A stretch of 64,000 nt of DNA from NCBI GenBank assembly GCA_001725325.1, contig MEFY01000002.1, forward strand, positions 372,001-436,000, written 5' to 3'. The translations under genes were made by a program, and so were the position numbers. This DNA comes from Leifsonia sp. SCN 70-46 (lineage in GTDB: Bacteria; Actinomycetota; Actinomycetes; Actinomycetales; Microbacteriaceae). Below are positions 1-9,118 of this stretch, one piece after another (within the stretch, counting starts at the first letter, position 1; every line of letters begins with the position of its first letter). The notes beneath the pieces are model-generated. The model had not been told where the DNA came from and searched no databases. It saw only the letters and a program-made list of their open reading frames with translations.

Positions 1-756
1 CCAGCCCCAGTAGCGGCCCCACGCGCGCTGCGCCCAGATGGCGCCCGCGATGAGGGTGAAGGTCCAGAACACGAAGCCCACGACGATCATGCGGTAGGCC
101 ATGTTCTCGAGGCGCTCCGCGGAGGGGAGCGTCGCGAGGAACCGCGGCGACGGGCGCCCGGCCTCGCGGCGCGCCTGCAGCAGCTGCATGACCGAGAGCG
201 CGGCGCCGAGCGCGAAGAAGCCCGTGCCGAGCGAGGCGACGAAGACGTGGATGACGAGCCAGGCCGACTGCAGCGACGGCGGCAGCGGCACGACGTCGAC
301 GTAGAAGTTGACGGTGGCGACACCGAGGGCGATGAGCACGAAGCCCGACACGAAGGCGCCGATGAAGCGCAGGTCCTGCCAGATCTGCACGACGAGGAAG
401 ACACCCACGATGATCGCGGTGGCCGTGAGGGTGAACTCGAACATGTTGGCCCACGGCACACGTCCGGCGGCGAGGCCGCGGAAGAGAGCCGCCCCCACAT
501 GCAGCACCCACGCGATGATCGTGAGGGCCATGGCGACGCGCAGGAAGCGCGGCGGCTTCGTCGCGGCGGGCGCCGGGGCCTCCTCCACGAGGACGGCCGT
601 CGAGCCCGAGCCCACGGTGCGGGCCGCGGCGACCGCAGGTGCGGCCACGACGGCGCGACGCGAGAGGTCGAGCGTGAACATGATGAACGCGAGAGCGTAG
701 ATCACCATGGCGGAGTACACCGCGATCGTGGAGTACTGCACGAAGGTATCGGTCAC
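1..756 (-). CDS. ccsB: Cytochrome c biogenesis protein CcsB (ResC-like), partial at window edge
   Basis: GTG start at 756 reading VTDTFVQYSTIAVYSAMVIYALAFIMFTLDLSRRAVVA; immediately follows resB in a System II operon; runs off the window. Confidence 0.8.
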   Translation of the reverse strand, partial: MTDTFVQYSTIAVYSAMVIYALAFIMFTLDLSRRAVVAAPAVAAARTVGSGSTAVLVEEAPAPAATKPPRFLRVAMALTIIAWVLHVGAALFRGLAAGRVPWANMFEFTLTATAIIVGVFLVVQIWQDLRFIGAFVSGFVLIALGVATVNFYVDVVPLPPSLQSAWLVIHVFVASLGTGFFALGAALSVMQLLQARREAGRPSPRFLATLPSAERLENMAYRMIVVGFVFWTFTLIAGAIWAQRAWGRYWGW

Positions 757-758
757 CG

Positions 759-2357
759 TTACACCTTAATCCCGAGTTGTCCGACGTGGCGGTCCGCCAG
801 ATCGGTGATCGCGGCGGCGAGCGCGGGGTCGTCGCCGCGCGCGAGTCCCGCGTATTCGAGCTCCACCGAGCCATCCTCCGCCGAGACGACCTTGACCCAC
901 ACGCGGCGGCGCGGGATGAAGAGGCTCGTGACGAGGCCCGCGACGACGAGCGCGGCGAACAGCAGCACCCACCCCTGCGCGGCGTCGTGGTGCACGTCGA
1001 GCGAGGCGAAGCGGGGCACCGACGTGAACTCGATGGAGCCGAGGCCGTTCGGCAGCTCGGCGCTGTCCCCCGGGCTGAGCTTGATGGCGGGCACGGCGGA
1101 GTCGTTGCCGGCGATCTGCGTGAGGTTGTCGAGCGACAGCGCGTAGGCGTTCGACCCGACGCCGTTGTCGAGCCCGAGGTCGCCCGTGTACATGAAGAGG
1201 CTGATGACCGGGTTGACGGTGTCGGGGTAGGTCGAGGTGAGCGTTCCGTCGCCCACATCCACGGCCGTCGGGTAGAAGAAGCCGATCATGCCGACTTGCT
1301 CGGCGAGGCCGTCGGGCAGCTTGACTATGCAGTTGCTCGTGAGGTTGGCGTCCTGCGGCAGGCACGGGGTCGGCTGGGAGAAGATGACCGTGCCGTCGGG
1401 ATCCTTGATGGTGAGCACGGGCGCGTAGCCGTTGCCCAGCAGGTAGACCTGGGTGCCGCCGATCTCGAGCGGCTCGTTGACCTTGATCGTCGCCTTCTGC
1501 GGCTCTCCCCCGCGCACGGTGGTCGTGACGTTCGCCACGAAGTCGACGGCCTGGCCGAGGGCCTTCACGTTGTCGACCTCGTAGGTCGGCACGAACGAGT
1601 CGAGGGCTATCGAGTAGGGCTCGAGGGCCGCATCCGTGAAGAACCGGCCGGGGTTGAACGAGTCGTAGCTCGCGAGGGTGTTGGTCATGGCGTAGCCCTC
1701 GACGACGACGCGCTGGCCCGTGTATCCGAAGCCGCCGCCCACGCCCACGGCGACGAGCACCCCGATGAGCGCCGTGTGGAAGACGAGGTTGCCGGTCTCG
1801 CGCAGGTAGCCGCGCTCGGCCGAGATCGAGTCGTCGTACTGCTCCACCCGGTAGCCCTGCCGCGTGAGCAGGGTGCGCGCGGCCTCGACGGCGGTCGCCG
1901 CGTCGGTCTGCGCCGTGCGGGTGGTGAAGCCCTCGAGGCGCTCGAGGCGCACGGGGGTCTTGGGCGGGCGGGCGCGCAGGGCGTCGAAGTGGTGCTTCGT
2001 GCGCGGGATGACGCACCCGATGAGCGACACGAACAGCAGCAGGTAGATCGCCGAGAACCACACGGACGAGTAGGTCGAGAACACCCCGAGCTTGTCGAGG
2101 ATGTCGGCGAACTCGGGGTTCGCCGCCTTGTACTGCACGACGCCGTTGGGGTCGGAGCTCACCTGGGGCACGAGCGACCCGGGGATCGCCGCGATCGCGA
2201 GCAGCAGCAGCAGGAACAGCGCCGTGCGCATGCTCGTGAGCTGCCGCCAGAAGAACCTCAGGTAGCCGACGACGCCGAGGCGCGGCTGCTGCACCGGGTC
2301 GGCGGGAGCCGAGTCGATGTGGTCGGCCGGCCGGTCAGAGGGCTGGTGCGAAGCCAT
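759..2357 (-). CDS. resB: Cytochrome c biogenesis protein ResB
   Basis: 532 aa ORF with ResB-like N-terminal TM region (LRFFWRQLTSMRTALFLLLLLAIAAIPGSLVPQ), large extracytoplasmic domain, C-terminal TM helix. Confidence 0.9.
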   Translation of the reverse strand: MASHQPSDRPADHIDSAPADPVQQPRLGVVGYLRFFWRQLTSMRTALFLLLLLAIAAIPGSLVPQVSSDPNGVVQYKAANPEFADILDKLGVFSTYSSVWFSAIYLLLFVSLIGCVIPRTKHHFDALRARPPKTPVRLERLEGFTTRTAQTDAATAVEAARTLLTRQGYRVEQYDDSISAERGYLRETGNLVFHTALIGVLVAVGVGGGFGYTGQRVVVEGYAMTNTLASYDSFNPGRFFTDAALEPYSIALDSFVPTYEVDNVKALGQAVDFVANVTTTVRGGEPQKATIKVNEPLEIGGTQVYLLGNGYAPVLTIKDPDGTVIFSQPTPCLPQDANLTSNCIVKLPDGLAEQVGMIGFFYPTAVDVGDGTLTSTYPDTVNPVISLFMYTGDLGLDNGVGSNAYALSLDNLTQIAGNDSAVPAIKLSPGDSAELPNGLGSIEFTSVPRFASLDVHHDAAQGWVLLFAALVVAGLVTSLFIPRRRVWVKVVSAEDGSVELEYAGLARGDDPALAAAITDLADRHVGQLGIKV

Positions 2358-3069
2358 TCACCACCCCTAGGAAGCTCGAGAGGATGGCGCCCCACAGCCC
2401 GGAGACCATGAGCACCCCCATGACGATGAGCAGCACGCCGCCCACGATGTTGAAGGCGCGGATGTGCCTGCGCACCCACCGCACCGAGCCGCCCACCCAG
2501 CCGAAGCCGAGCGCGACGAGCAGGAACGGGATGCCCAGCCCGAGGCAGTACGCGACCCCGAGGATAGCGGCGCGACCCGCGTCGCCCTCGTAGCTCGCGA
2601 GCGCGATGACGGCCCCGAGCGTGGGGCCGATGCACGGCGTCCAGCCGATGGCGAACACGGCGCCGAGCAGCGGCGCGCCCGCGAGGCCCGCGCGCGGTCG
2701 CCACGAGGGCTTGAGCTGCTGCTGGAGGAACGTGACCTGTCCGATGAAGACGAAGCCGAGCACGATGATGATGACCCCGCCGATGCGCTGCAGCACGTCC
2801 TCATAGCGGAGGAAGAACAGTCCGACGGTCGAGCTCAGCACGACGATCCCGAGGAAGACGACGCTGAACCCGAGCACGAAGAGGCCGGCGCCGAGGGCGG
2901 TGCGGCCGCGGCGCAGCTCACGGGCATCCGTCACCCCCGTCACGTAGCCGAGGTAGCCGGGCACGAGCGGCAGCACGCACGGGGAGAGGAACGCGAGCAG
3001 GCCCGCCGCGAAGGCGACGGGCAGGGCGAGGCCGAGGGCGCCCCCGCCGACGAGGTCGCCGGGGTTCAC
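2335..3069 (-). CDS. CcdA-type cytochrome c biogenesis / thiol-disulfide transmembrane protein
   Basis: 244 aa, AFAAGLLAFLSPCVLPLVPGYLGYVTG and GWTPCIGPTLGAV, typical CcdA/DsbD TM core. Confidence 0.9.
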   Translation of the reverse strand: MNPGDLVGGGALGLALPVAFAAGLLAFLSPCVLPLVPGYLGYVTGVTDARELRRGRTALGAGLFVLGFSVVFLGIVVLSSTVGLFFLRYEDVLQRIGGVIIIVLGFVFIGQVTFLQQQLKPSWRPRAGLAGAPLLGAVFAIGWTPCIGPTLGAVIALASYEGDAGRAAILGVAYCLGLGIPFLLVALGFGWVGGSVRWVRRHIRAFNIVGGVLLIVMGVLMVSGLWGAILSSFLGVVNGFAPAL

Positions 3070-3663
3070 CTAGCCCTCCTCGCCGACGACCCTGTCGATC
3101 ATCGCGGTGAGGATGCTCTTGTCGCGGATGAGGCCGCTGATGCGGCCCGCGACGCGGCCCTCCCTGTCGATGATGAGCGTGGTCGGCACGGCGTTGGGGG
3201 CCACGGCGCCCTGGCCCGCGAACGCGAGCTGCACGGAGTTGGTCTGGGCGTCGAGGATCGACGGGTAGCCGATGCCGAACTCGGTCGCGAAGGTCGTGGC
3301 CGTGCCCGCGGTGTCGGAGACGTTGACGCCCAGGAACGCGACGTCGGTGTACTCCTCGCTCGCCTCCTTGAGGTCCTTGGCCTCGAGCCGGCACGGCGGG
3401 CAGCCCGCGTACCAGAAGTTGAGAACGAGCACGGAGCCGGCGTAGTCGGCGCTCGAGACGTCGTCGCCGTGCTCGGTGGTGCCGGAGAAGTCGATGGCGT
3501 CGCCGCGGTCGGCGACGGGGATCTCGGTGTACGCGCCGTCGCCCGACACATAGCCCTGGCCGGAGCCGTCGGCGTACTGCTCGGCGAGCGGGTCGGTGGT
3601 GCACCCGGCGAGCGCCGCGACGACGATCGCCGCCGCGGTCACGGCGGCCAGACGACGGTTCAC
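3070..3663 (-). CDS. TlpA/ResA-like thioredoxin-fold lipoprotein
   Basis: GTG start at 3663 (VNRRLAAVTAAAIVVAALAGCTTD lipobox), NFWYAGCPPCRLEAKDL redox motif; N-terminal extension of the supplied ORF belongs to another gene. Confidence 0.88.
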   Translation of the reverse strand: MNRRLAAVTAAAIVVAALAGCTTDPLAEQYADGSGQGYVSGDGAYTEIPVADRGDAIDFSGTTEHGDDVSSADYAGSVLVLNFWYAGCPPCRLEAKDLKEASEEYTDVAFLGVNVSDTAGTATTFATEFGIGYPSILDAQTNSVQLAFAGQGAVAPNAVPTTLIIDREGRVAGRISGLIRDKSILTAMIDRVVGEEG

Positions 3664-4289
3664 ACTGCTCCCGTATCGATGGCGGATTCCAGCAACTCTC
3701 TCGCAGGTTCCTGATAGTCGACCTCGACGAACCGGTCGCCCTCGCGGCGCAGCGTCGTGATGCTCGAGAGCGTGCAGCGGCGGTTTGAGGGGTTGTGCGG
3801 CAGGCGCAGGTCCTTCACCGAGCGTGCGACCATGACGATCGGCATCTGGTGGCTCACCATGACGACCTCGCCCCCGTCGGCCCCCCGCCACGCGTCGTCG
3901 ATGGCGGCGAGCATCCTCGCCTCGACGCTGCGGTAGGGCTCGCCCCAGCTGGGGCGGAGCGGGTTGCGCAGCTGGACCCACGCCCTAGGGTGCCGCACCG
4001 CGCGCCGCACCGACGTGCCCTCGAACCAGTTGTGCGGCTCGATGATGCGCTCCTCGGTGACGATCGGAAGCCCGAACGCCTCCGACCACGGCTTCGCCGA
4101 CTCCTGCGCGCGCTGCAGCGGGCTCGCATACAGGGCGGTCACGGGATGCCCCTGCAGCGACTCCGCCGCCCTCGCGGCCATGGCGTGCCCGAGCTCGCTC
4201 AGGTGGTACCCGGGGATGCGGCCGTAGAGGATGCCCTCCGGGTTGTGGACCTCTCCGTGGCGGACGAGGCGGACGAGGTCTGCTGGCAC
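3660..4289 (-). CDS. Histidine phosphatase family protein (phosphoglycerate mutase-like)
   Basis: VRLVRHGEVHNPEG RHG motif; overlaps the next gene by 4 nt. Confidence 0.88.
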   Translation of the reverse strand: MPADLVRLVRHGEVHNPEGILYGRIPGYHLSELGHAMAARAAESLQGHPVTALYASPLQRAQESAKPWSEAFGLPIVTEERIIEPHNWFEGTSVRRAVRHPRAWVQLRNPLRPSWGEPYRSVEARMLAAIDDAWRGADGGEVVMVSHQMPIVMVARSVKDLRLPHNPSNRRCTLSSITTLRREGDRFVEVDYQEPARELLESAIDTGAV

Positions 4290-4293
4290 CCGG

Positions 4294-6525
4294 TTATTCT
4301 ACGGGCTGTAGAACCACATTGAAGTTGTCGCGGAACAGATTGCCCGGGTCGACCCGCTCCTTGATCTGCCGCAGGCGCGCGAGGGTCGCGGGCGGGAACG
4401 CGTCCGCCACGCGCTCGGGCCGCGGATCGGTGTCGAAGCTCAGGTACATCCCGCTGAAGTGCTCGCTCAGCGCGTCCCACAGGGTGTCGAGCGCCGCGCG
4501 CCTCGTGCCGAGCACCGACACGGCGAAGTTGGCCGAGCGGCCCGCGTAGGCCGTGGCGTCTGAGGGCACGTCGGCGACCGCGCCGCCCACGGACCGGATC
4601 GAGAGGAAGTAGACCTCGCCGGAGTCGGCGAGCGCCGTGAGGGCCGCCGCGAACTCGGGTGTGATGTGGTCGACGAGCGCCGAGCGCCCCACGGGCTCGC
4701 CCTGTCCGTGGTGCGGCTCGTCCCGCACGTTGTTGGCCATGACCTGCGCGTACGGCGCGAGCTCCACCGACTGCTGCACGAGGGGGGCGACCTGGGCGAA
4801 CGGCTGCAGGAGCTCGATGATGCGGTCGGGGTCTGCCGAGTCGACGACCGCCATGACCTGCGCGACCGTGGTGCGACCGGGGGTGCGCGGACCCATCATG
4901 AGGAAGCTCGTGACCTCGCGCGGCGACGTCTCGACCGCCGCGGCCCACCCCACGAGGAAGTCGGCCGTGTCGCTCGCGTCGAACCCGAGCTGGGCGAAGC
5001 CGACCTCGCCCACCTCGTCGACCTCGAACTCGAAGCTCGTCGCGATGCCCATGTTGCCGCCCGCGCCGCGCATCGCCCAGAACAGGTCGGGGTCGGTGTC
5101 CGCATCGGCGGTGACGACGGAGCCGTCGGCGAGCACCACCTGCACCGAGCGCACGTGGTCGATCGTGAGGCCGTGCTCGCGCGCGAGCCATCCGACGCCG
5201 CCCGCCGTCGCGAGGCCGCCCACGCCCACCCCGCCATAGTCCCCCGAGCTGAGCGCCCAGCCGTACGGCGCGAGCGCGGCGGCGACGTCGACCCAGCGCG
5301 CGCCCGCGCCGACCCGCACGCGGCGGGCGACCTCGTCGACGACCTCGATGGAGTCGAGCGCACCCAGGTCGATGACGATGCCGCCGTCGTTCGTCGACCT
5401 TCCGCTGATGCCGTGCCCGCCGCTGCGCACGCCGAGTGCGACGCCGGGGTGCGCGCGCGCGAACGCCACGGCGTCCACGACCTCCTCGACGCTGCCGGGT
5501 CGCAGCACGATCCCCGGGTTGCCGCCGCGGAGGTAGTTCGACCGCACGCGCGAGAACTGCGCGTCGCCGGGCTCGACGGCGCGCGCCGCGAGGGATTCGG
5601 GCACGGAGTCGTAGTCGATCCCGTCCCTGCGACGGGCGAGCGCCGCGGCACCGCGCGCGCGCGCCGTGCCCGTGCCGCGCGCCGCGCGTTCGGCGGCCAC
5701 GAGCGACCGCACCTCGGGCATGACGTCCTCCGCGAAGCGCTGCAGCGTCGTGGGATCGTCGGACGCGAGGATGAACGTGCCGATGCCCTCCTCGAGCGCG
5801 AGGTCGACGAGCTGCGCCGCGGGCAGCTCGCCGATGTTGAGCAGGCGCCGGATCTCGCGGGGGTCGCGTCCGGCGTCCACGGCGGCCGAGTCGATGGCCG
5901 CGTTGCCGCGCGCCAGGTCGCCGGGCTTCATGTAGCCGAGCGACGGCAGCCAGCCGTCGGCCTTCGCACCCGTGAGCGCGAGCATCCTCGGCTTGTACGC
6001 CCCCAGCCAGATCGGGATGTCGTGCGCCGGCGCCGGACCGCGCTTGGCGCCTTCGACCGCGTAGAACTCGCCCGCGACGCGCAGCGGCGAGCGCTCGGCC
6101 GCATCCCAGATGCCGCGCATGATGTCGATCGCCTCGCCGAGCGCCTGCACGCCCTGGCCCGGCGTGAGGCGGCGCCCGCCCATGGCCTCGATGGCGTCCC
6201 AGAACCCGCCGGCGCCCAGGCCCAGGTCGACGCGCCCGCCGGAGAGCAGGTCGAGGCTCGCCGCCGAGCGCGCGAGCACGGCCGGCTGGCGCAGCGGCAG
6301 GTTGTGCACGTTGGCCGCGACATGGATGCGCTCGGTGCTCGCGGCCACCCACGAGAGGAGCGTCCACGTGTCGTGGAACGACGGCTGGTACGGGTGGTCC
6401 TGGAAGGTCACGAGGTCGTAGCCGAGCTGCTCGCTCAGCCGGGCGCGCTGCACAGCGGCGTGCGCGGGAGAGTTCACGGGCGTGATGAACGTTCCGAAGA
6501 CGAGGGGATGACCGTAATCAGGCAT
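4294..6525 (-). CDS. Fusion protein: N-terminal LLM-class flavin-dependent oxidoreductase plus C-terminal FAD-binding (BBE-type) oxidase
   Basis: 743 aa single frame; N-half luciferase-like (LDLLSGGRVDLGLGAGGFWDAIEAMGG, IPIWLGAYKPRML), C-half PCMH FAD-binding (GVRSGGHGISGRSTNDGGIVIDLGALDS, NLFRDNFNV). Confidence 0.88.
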   Translation of the reverse strand: MPDYGHPLVFGTFITPVNSPAHAAVQRARLSEQLGYDLVTFQDHPYQPSFHDTWTLLSWVAASTERIHVAANVHNLPLRQPAVLARSAASLDLLSGGRVDLGLGAGGFWDAIEAMGGRRLTPGQGVQALGEAIDIMRGIWDAAERSPLRVAGEFYAVEGAKRGPAPAHDIPIWLGAYKPRMLALTGAKADGWLPSLGYMKPGDLARGNAAIDSAAVDAGRDPREIRRLLNIGELPAAQLVDLALEEGIGTFILASDDPTTLQRFAEDVMPEVRSLVAAERAARGTGTARARGAAALARRRDGIDYDSVPESLAARAVEPGDAQFSRVRSNYLRGGNPGIVLRPGSVEEVVDAVAFARAHPGVALGVRSGGHGISGRSTNDGGIVIDLGALDSIEVVDEVARRVRVGAGARWVDVAAALAPYGWALSSGDYGGVGVGGLATAGGVGWLAREHGLTIDHVRSVQVVLADGSVVTADADTDPDLFWAMRGAGGNMGIATSFEFEVDEVGEVGFAQLGFDASDTADFLVGWAAAVETSPREVTSFLMMGPRTPGRTTVAQVMAVVDSADPDRIIELLQPFAQVAPLVQQSVELAPYAQVMANNVRDEPHHGQGEPVGRSALVDHITPEFAAALTALADSGEVYFLSIRSVGGAVADVPSDATAYAGRSANFAVSVLGTRRAALDTLWDALSEHFSGMYLSFDTDPRPERVADAFPPATLARLRQIKERVDPGNLFRDNFNVVLQPVE

Positions 6526-6571
6526 GCACCCAGCCTCGCGCCACCGCGCGCAGGGTCCAAACGCCGCGTTA

Positions 6572-6594
6572 GTCGCTTACACTAGGTAAGTGAC
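6572..6594. promoter_or_regulatory. Near-perfect palindrome GTCGCTTAC-ACTAG-GTAAGTGAC overlapping the HxlR gene -10 box and start
   Basis: 9-bp arms with one mismatch, 5-bp centre; covers TACACT (6578-6583) and GTG (6590). Confidence 0.6.
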
Positions 6595-6931
6595 CATGAC
6601 GCAGATCCACCACATCGACGACGACCTGTGCCGCCGCTACCTCGCCACGTCGGTCGAGCTCGTCGGCAAGCGCTGGAGCTCGGGCATCCTGCTCGCGATC
6701 GGCACCGGCGCGACGCGCTTCAGCGAGATCACCGCGGCGGTCACGGGGCTCTCCGACCGGCTGCTCGCCCAGCGCGCCAAGGAGCTCGAGCAGGCCGGCC
6801 TCGTGCACCGCGAGGTGATCGCGACGACTCCCGTGCAGGTGCGGTACACGCTCACGGCGAGCGGGCGCGACCTGCTCGAGGCCATGCAGCCGCTCGCGCA
6901 CTGGGGGGAGCGCTGGAACAGGGCGCACTAA
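6590..6931 (+). CDS. HxlR family winged-helix transcriptional regulator
   Basis: 113 aa, DDLCRRYLATSVELVGKRWSSGILLAIGTGATRFSEI, HxlR-type HTH; divergent from the flavoenzyme fusion. Confidence 0.88.
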   Translation: MTMTQIHHIDDDLCRRYLATSVELVGKRWSSGILLAIGTGATRFSEITAAVTGLSDRLLAQRAKELEQAGLVHREVIATTPVQVRYTLTASGRDLLEAMQPLAHWGERWNRAH

Positions 6932-6940
6932 ACTCGCAAG

Positions 6941-8269
6941 GTGACCGAACGCACCCTCATCAAGAACCTTGCCGCTGCCACCGACGGACCCGTCTCCGTC
7001 TCCGGCTGGGTCGATACGGTGCGCGACCAGAAGAAGGTGCAGTTCGTCGTGCTGCGCGACGAGTCGGGCGCCGTGCAGCTCGTCAACCCGCGCCCGTCCG
7101 ACGACGAGGGCAACGTCATCCCCTCCGAGCTCAGCGACGCGATCTCCGGCCTCGCGCAGGGCACGTTCCTCACCGCGACGGGCGAGCTCAAGCACGACGA
7201 GCGCGTGAAGCTCGGCGGCGTGGAGATCAAGCTCGACGGCCTCGTGGTCGCGGGCGCCGCGAACCCCGAGACGCCCATCGCCGACGACACCGGCGTCGAC
7301 AAGCGCATGGACTGGCGCTTCCTCGACCTGCGCCAGCCGAAGAACAACCTCATCTTCCGCATCCAGACGACGCTCGAGCACGCCTGGCGCACGTACTGGG
7401 TCGAGAACGACTTCGTCGAGCTGCACACGCCCAAGCTCATGGCGAGCGCGAGCGAGTCGAAGGCCGAGCTCTTCGAGGTCGACTACTTCGAGGGCAAGGC
7501 GTACCTCTCGCAGAGCCCGCAGTTCTTCAAGCAGATGGCCCAGCCCGCGGGCTTCGGCAAGATCTTCGAGGTCGGCCCCGCCTTCCGCGCCGACCCGTCG
7601 TTCACCTCGCGCCACGCCACCGAGTTCACGAGCGTCGACAGCGAGATCAGCTGGATCGACTCGCACGAGGACGTCATGAAGCTGCACGAGGAGCTGCTCG
7701 TCGCGGGCTTCCAGGCCGTGAAGGACAAGCACGGCGCCGAGATCGAGGCCGCGTTCGGCATCGAGGTCGTCGTCCCCACGACGCCGTTCCCGCGCATCCC
7801 GCTCGCTGAGGCGAAGCGCATCGTCGCCGAGCGCGGCTACGAGGTGCCCCGCCACGACGACGACATGGACCCGGAGGGCGAGCGCCAGATCGCCGCCTAC
7901 GTCAAGGAGACGTTCGGCCACGAGTTCGTCTTCCTCACCGACTACGCGTCGAGCATCCGGCCGTTCTACCACATGCGCCACGAGGATGACCCGTCGCTCA
8001 CGAACAGTTACGACCTCATCTTCAACGGGGTGGAGATCTCGACGGGGGCCCAGCGCGAGCACCGCGTCGACGTGCTCGTGGAGCAGGCGAAGGACAAGGG
8101 GCTCGACCCCGAGGAGCTCGACTTCTACCTCGACTTCTTCCGCTACGGCGTGCCGCCGCACGGCGGGTTCGGCATGGGCCTGAGCCGCGTGCTCATGCTC
8201 ATGCTGCACCTCACGAACATCCGTGAGACCACGTACCTGTTCCGCGGGCCGACGCGCCTGCTGCCGTAA
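6941..8269 (+). CDS. aspS: Aspartate--tRNA ligase (short archaeal/Asp(Asn)-type)
   Basis: 442 aa, OB-fold N-terminus (VSVSGWVDTVRDQKKVQFVVLRD) and class II motifs (GMGLSRVLMLML...RETTYLFRGPTRLLP); no room for a bacterial GAD insertion. Confidence 0.92.
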   Translation: MTERTLIKNLAAATDGPVSVSGWVDTVRDQKKVQFVVLRDESGAVQLVNPRPSDDEGNVIPSELSDAISGLAQGTFLTATGELKHDERVKLGGVEIKLDGLVVAGAANPETPIADDTGVDKRMDWRFLDLRQPKNNLIFRIQTTLEHAWRTYWVENDFVELHTPKLMASASESKAELFEVDYFEGKAYLSQSPQFFKQMAQPAGFGKIFEVGPAFRADPSFTSRHATEFTSVDSEISWIDSHEDVMKLHEELLVAGFQAVKDKHGAEIEAAFGIEVVVPTTPFPRIPLAEAKRIVAERGYEVPRHDDDMDPEGERQIAAYVKETFGHEFVFLTDYASSIRPFYHMRHEDDPSLTNSYDLIFNGVEISTGAQREHRVDVLVEQAKDKGLDPEELDFYLDFFRYGVPPHGGFGMGLSRVLMLMLHLTNIRETTYLFRGPTRLLP

Positions 8270-8335
8270 ACCCGCGGGCGCTAGCATGAGCCATCGCTAC
8301 TCGGCGAGAACTATCCACAGAGGAAGTTGAAGGCT

Positions 8336-8515
8336 ATGGCTGGCAAGTTCGTGATCACGAAGGACAAGAAGGGCGAGTTCCGCTTCGTCCTCAAGGCAGG
8401 CAACGGCGAGATCATCGCCCAGTCGGAGGGCTACGCCGCCAAGGCGAGCGCCCTCAACGGCATCGAGTCGGTGCGCAAGAACGCCGCCGACGCCACGGTC
8501 GTCGACGAGTCCTAG
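8336..8515 (+). CDS. YegP-like DUF1508 domain protein
   Basis: MAGKFVITKDKKGEFRFVLKAGNGEIIAQSEGYAAKASALNGIESVRKNA; SD AGGAAG upstream. Confidence 0.85.
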   Translation: MAGKFVITKDKKGEFRFVLKAGNGEIIAQSEGYAAKASALNGIESVRKNAADATVVDES

Positions 8516-8552
8516 CCCCCGCGAGGGCCACCCCGAGCGCCCGTTAACCTTC

Positions 8553-8861
8553 ATGGGGCAGTATGACCCCATGTCCAAGAAGATCGACGCAGCGCTCAAG
8601 GAACTCACGAAGGCCCTCACCAAGCACGCCGAGGTGGTCGGCGGCAGCGCGGTATCCCTCAAGAAGGCCCAGCGGGCCAGCGCGAAGGTCGCTGCCGCCG
8701 CCACCGCATACGCGGAGATCGTCCACGCCAAGAGCGGCATGGGCAACCCGTTCGACGACATGGTGCACCCCGGTCTCGACCAGGGCACGCTCCAGTCGCT
8801 CGCCGCGGAGCGCGATGCGATCAAGGAGGGCCTCACGGGGCCCATCCCCGTGCAGGGCTAG
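8553..8861 (+). CDS. Hypothetical small protein (helical, Ala/Lys rich)
   Basis: 102 aa ORF between confident genes; alternative ATG at 8571. Confidence 0.6.
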   Translation: MGQYDPMSKKIDAALKELTKALTKHAEVVGGSAVSLKKAQRASAKVAAAATAYAEIVHAKSGMGNPFDDMVHPGLDQGTLQSLAAERDAIKEGLTGPIPVQG

Positions 8862-9100
8862 CCCAGGGCCGACGCCAACCGCTCCGCGTCCACGCGCCAG
8901 ATCGCGTGCACGCGCCCGTCGATCATGAGCACGGGGATCTCGTCCCAGTACTTCGCGTTGAGCTCGGCATCGTCGTGGATCGAGAGCTCCTCGAGCGTGA
9001 CATCCTCGCGCCCCTCGATCACCGCGCCCACGACCGCGCGCGCGTCGTCGCACAGGTGGCAGTCGGGCTTGCCGATGAGGGTGAGTCTCGTGGTGGGCAC
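8858..9100 (-). CDS. Glutaredoxin family protein
   Basis: TLIGKPDCHLCDDARAVV CxxC motif; GTG at 9100 preferred over ATG at 9106 because TAGTCT-N6 precedes it. Confidence 0.82.
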   Translation of the reverse strand: MPTTRLTLIGKPDCHLCDDARAVVGAVIEGREDVTLEELSIHDDAELNAKYWDEIPVLMIDGRVHAIWRVDAERLASALG

Positions 9101-9118
9101 GACCATAGACTAAACGCG

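Noticed and set aside
247-1146. Plus-strand ORFs opposite the cytochrome c biogenesis genes
   Set aside because: Repetitive acidic/basic composition and no motifs; the opposite strand encodes CcsB and ResB.
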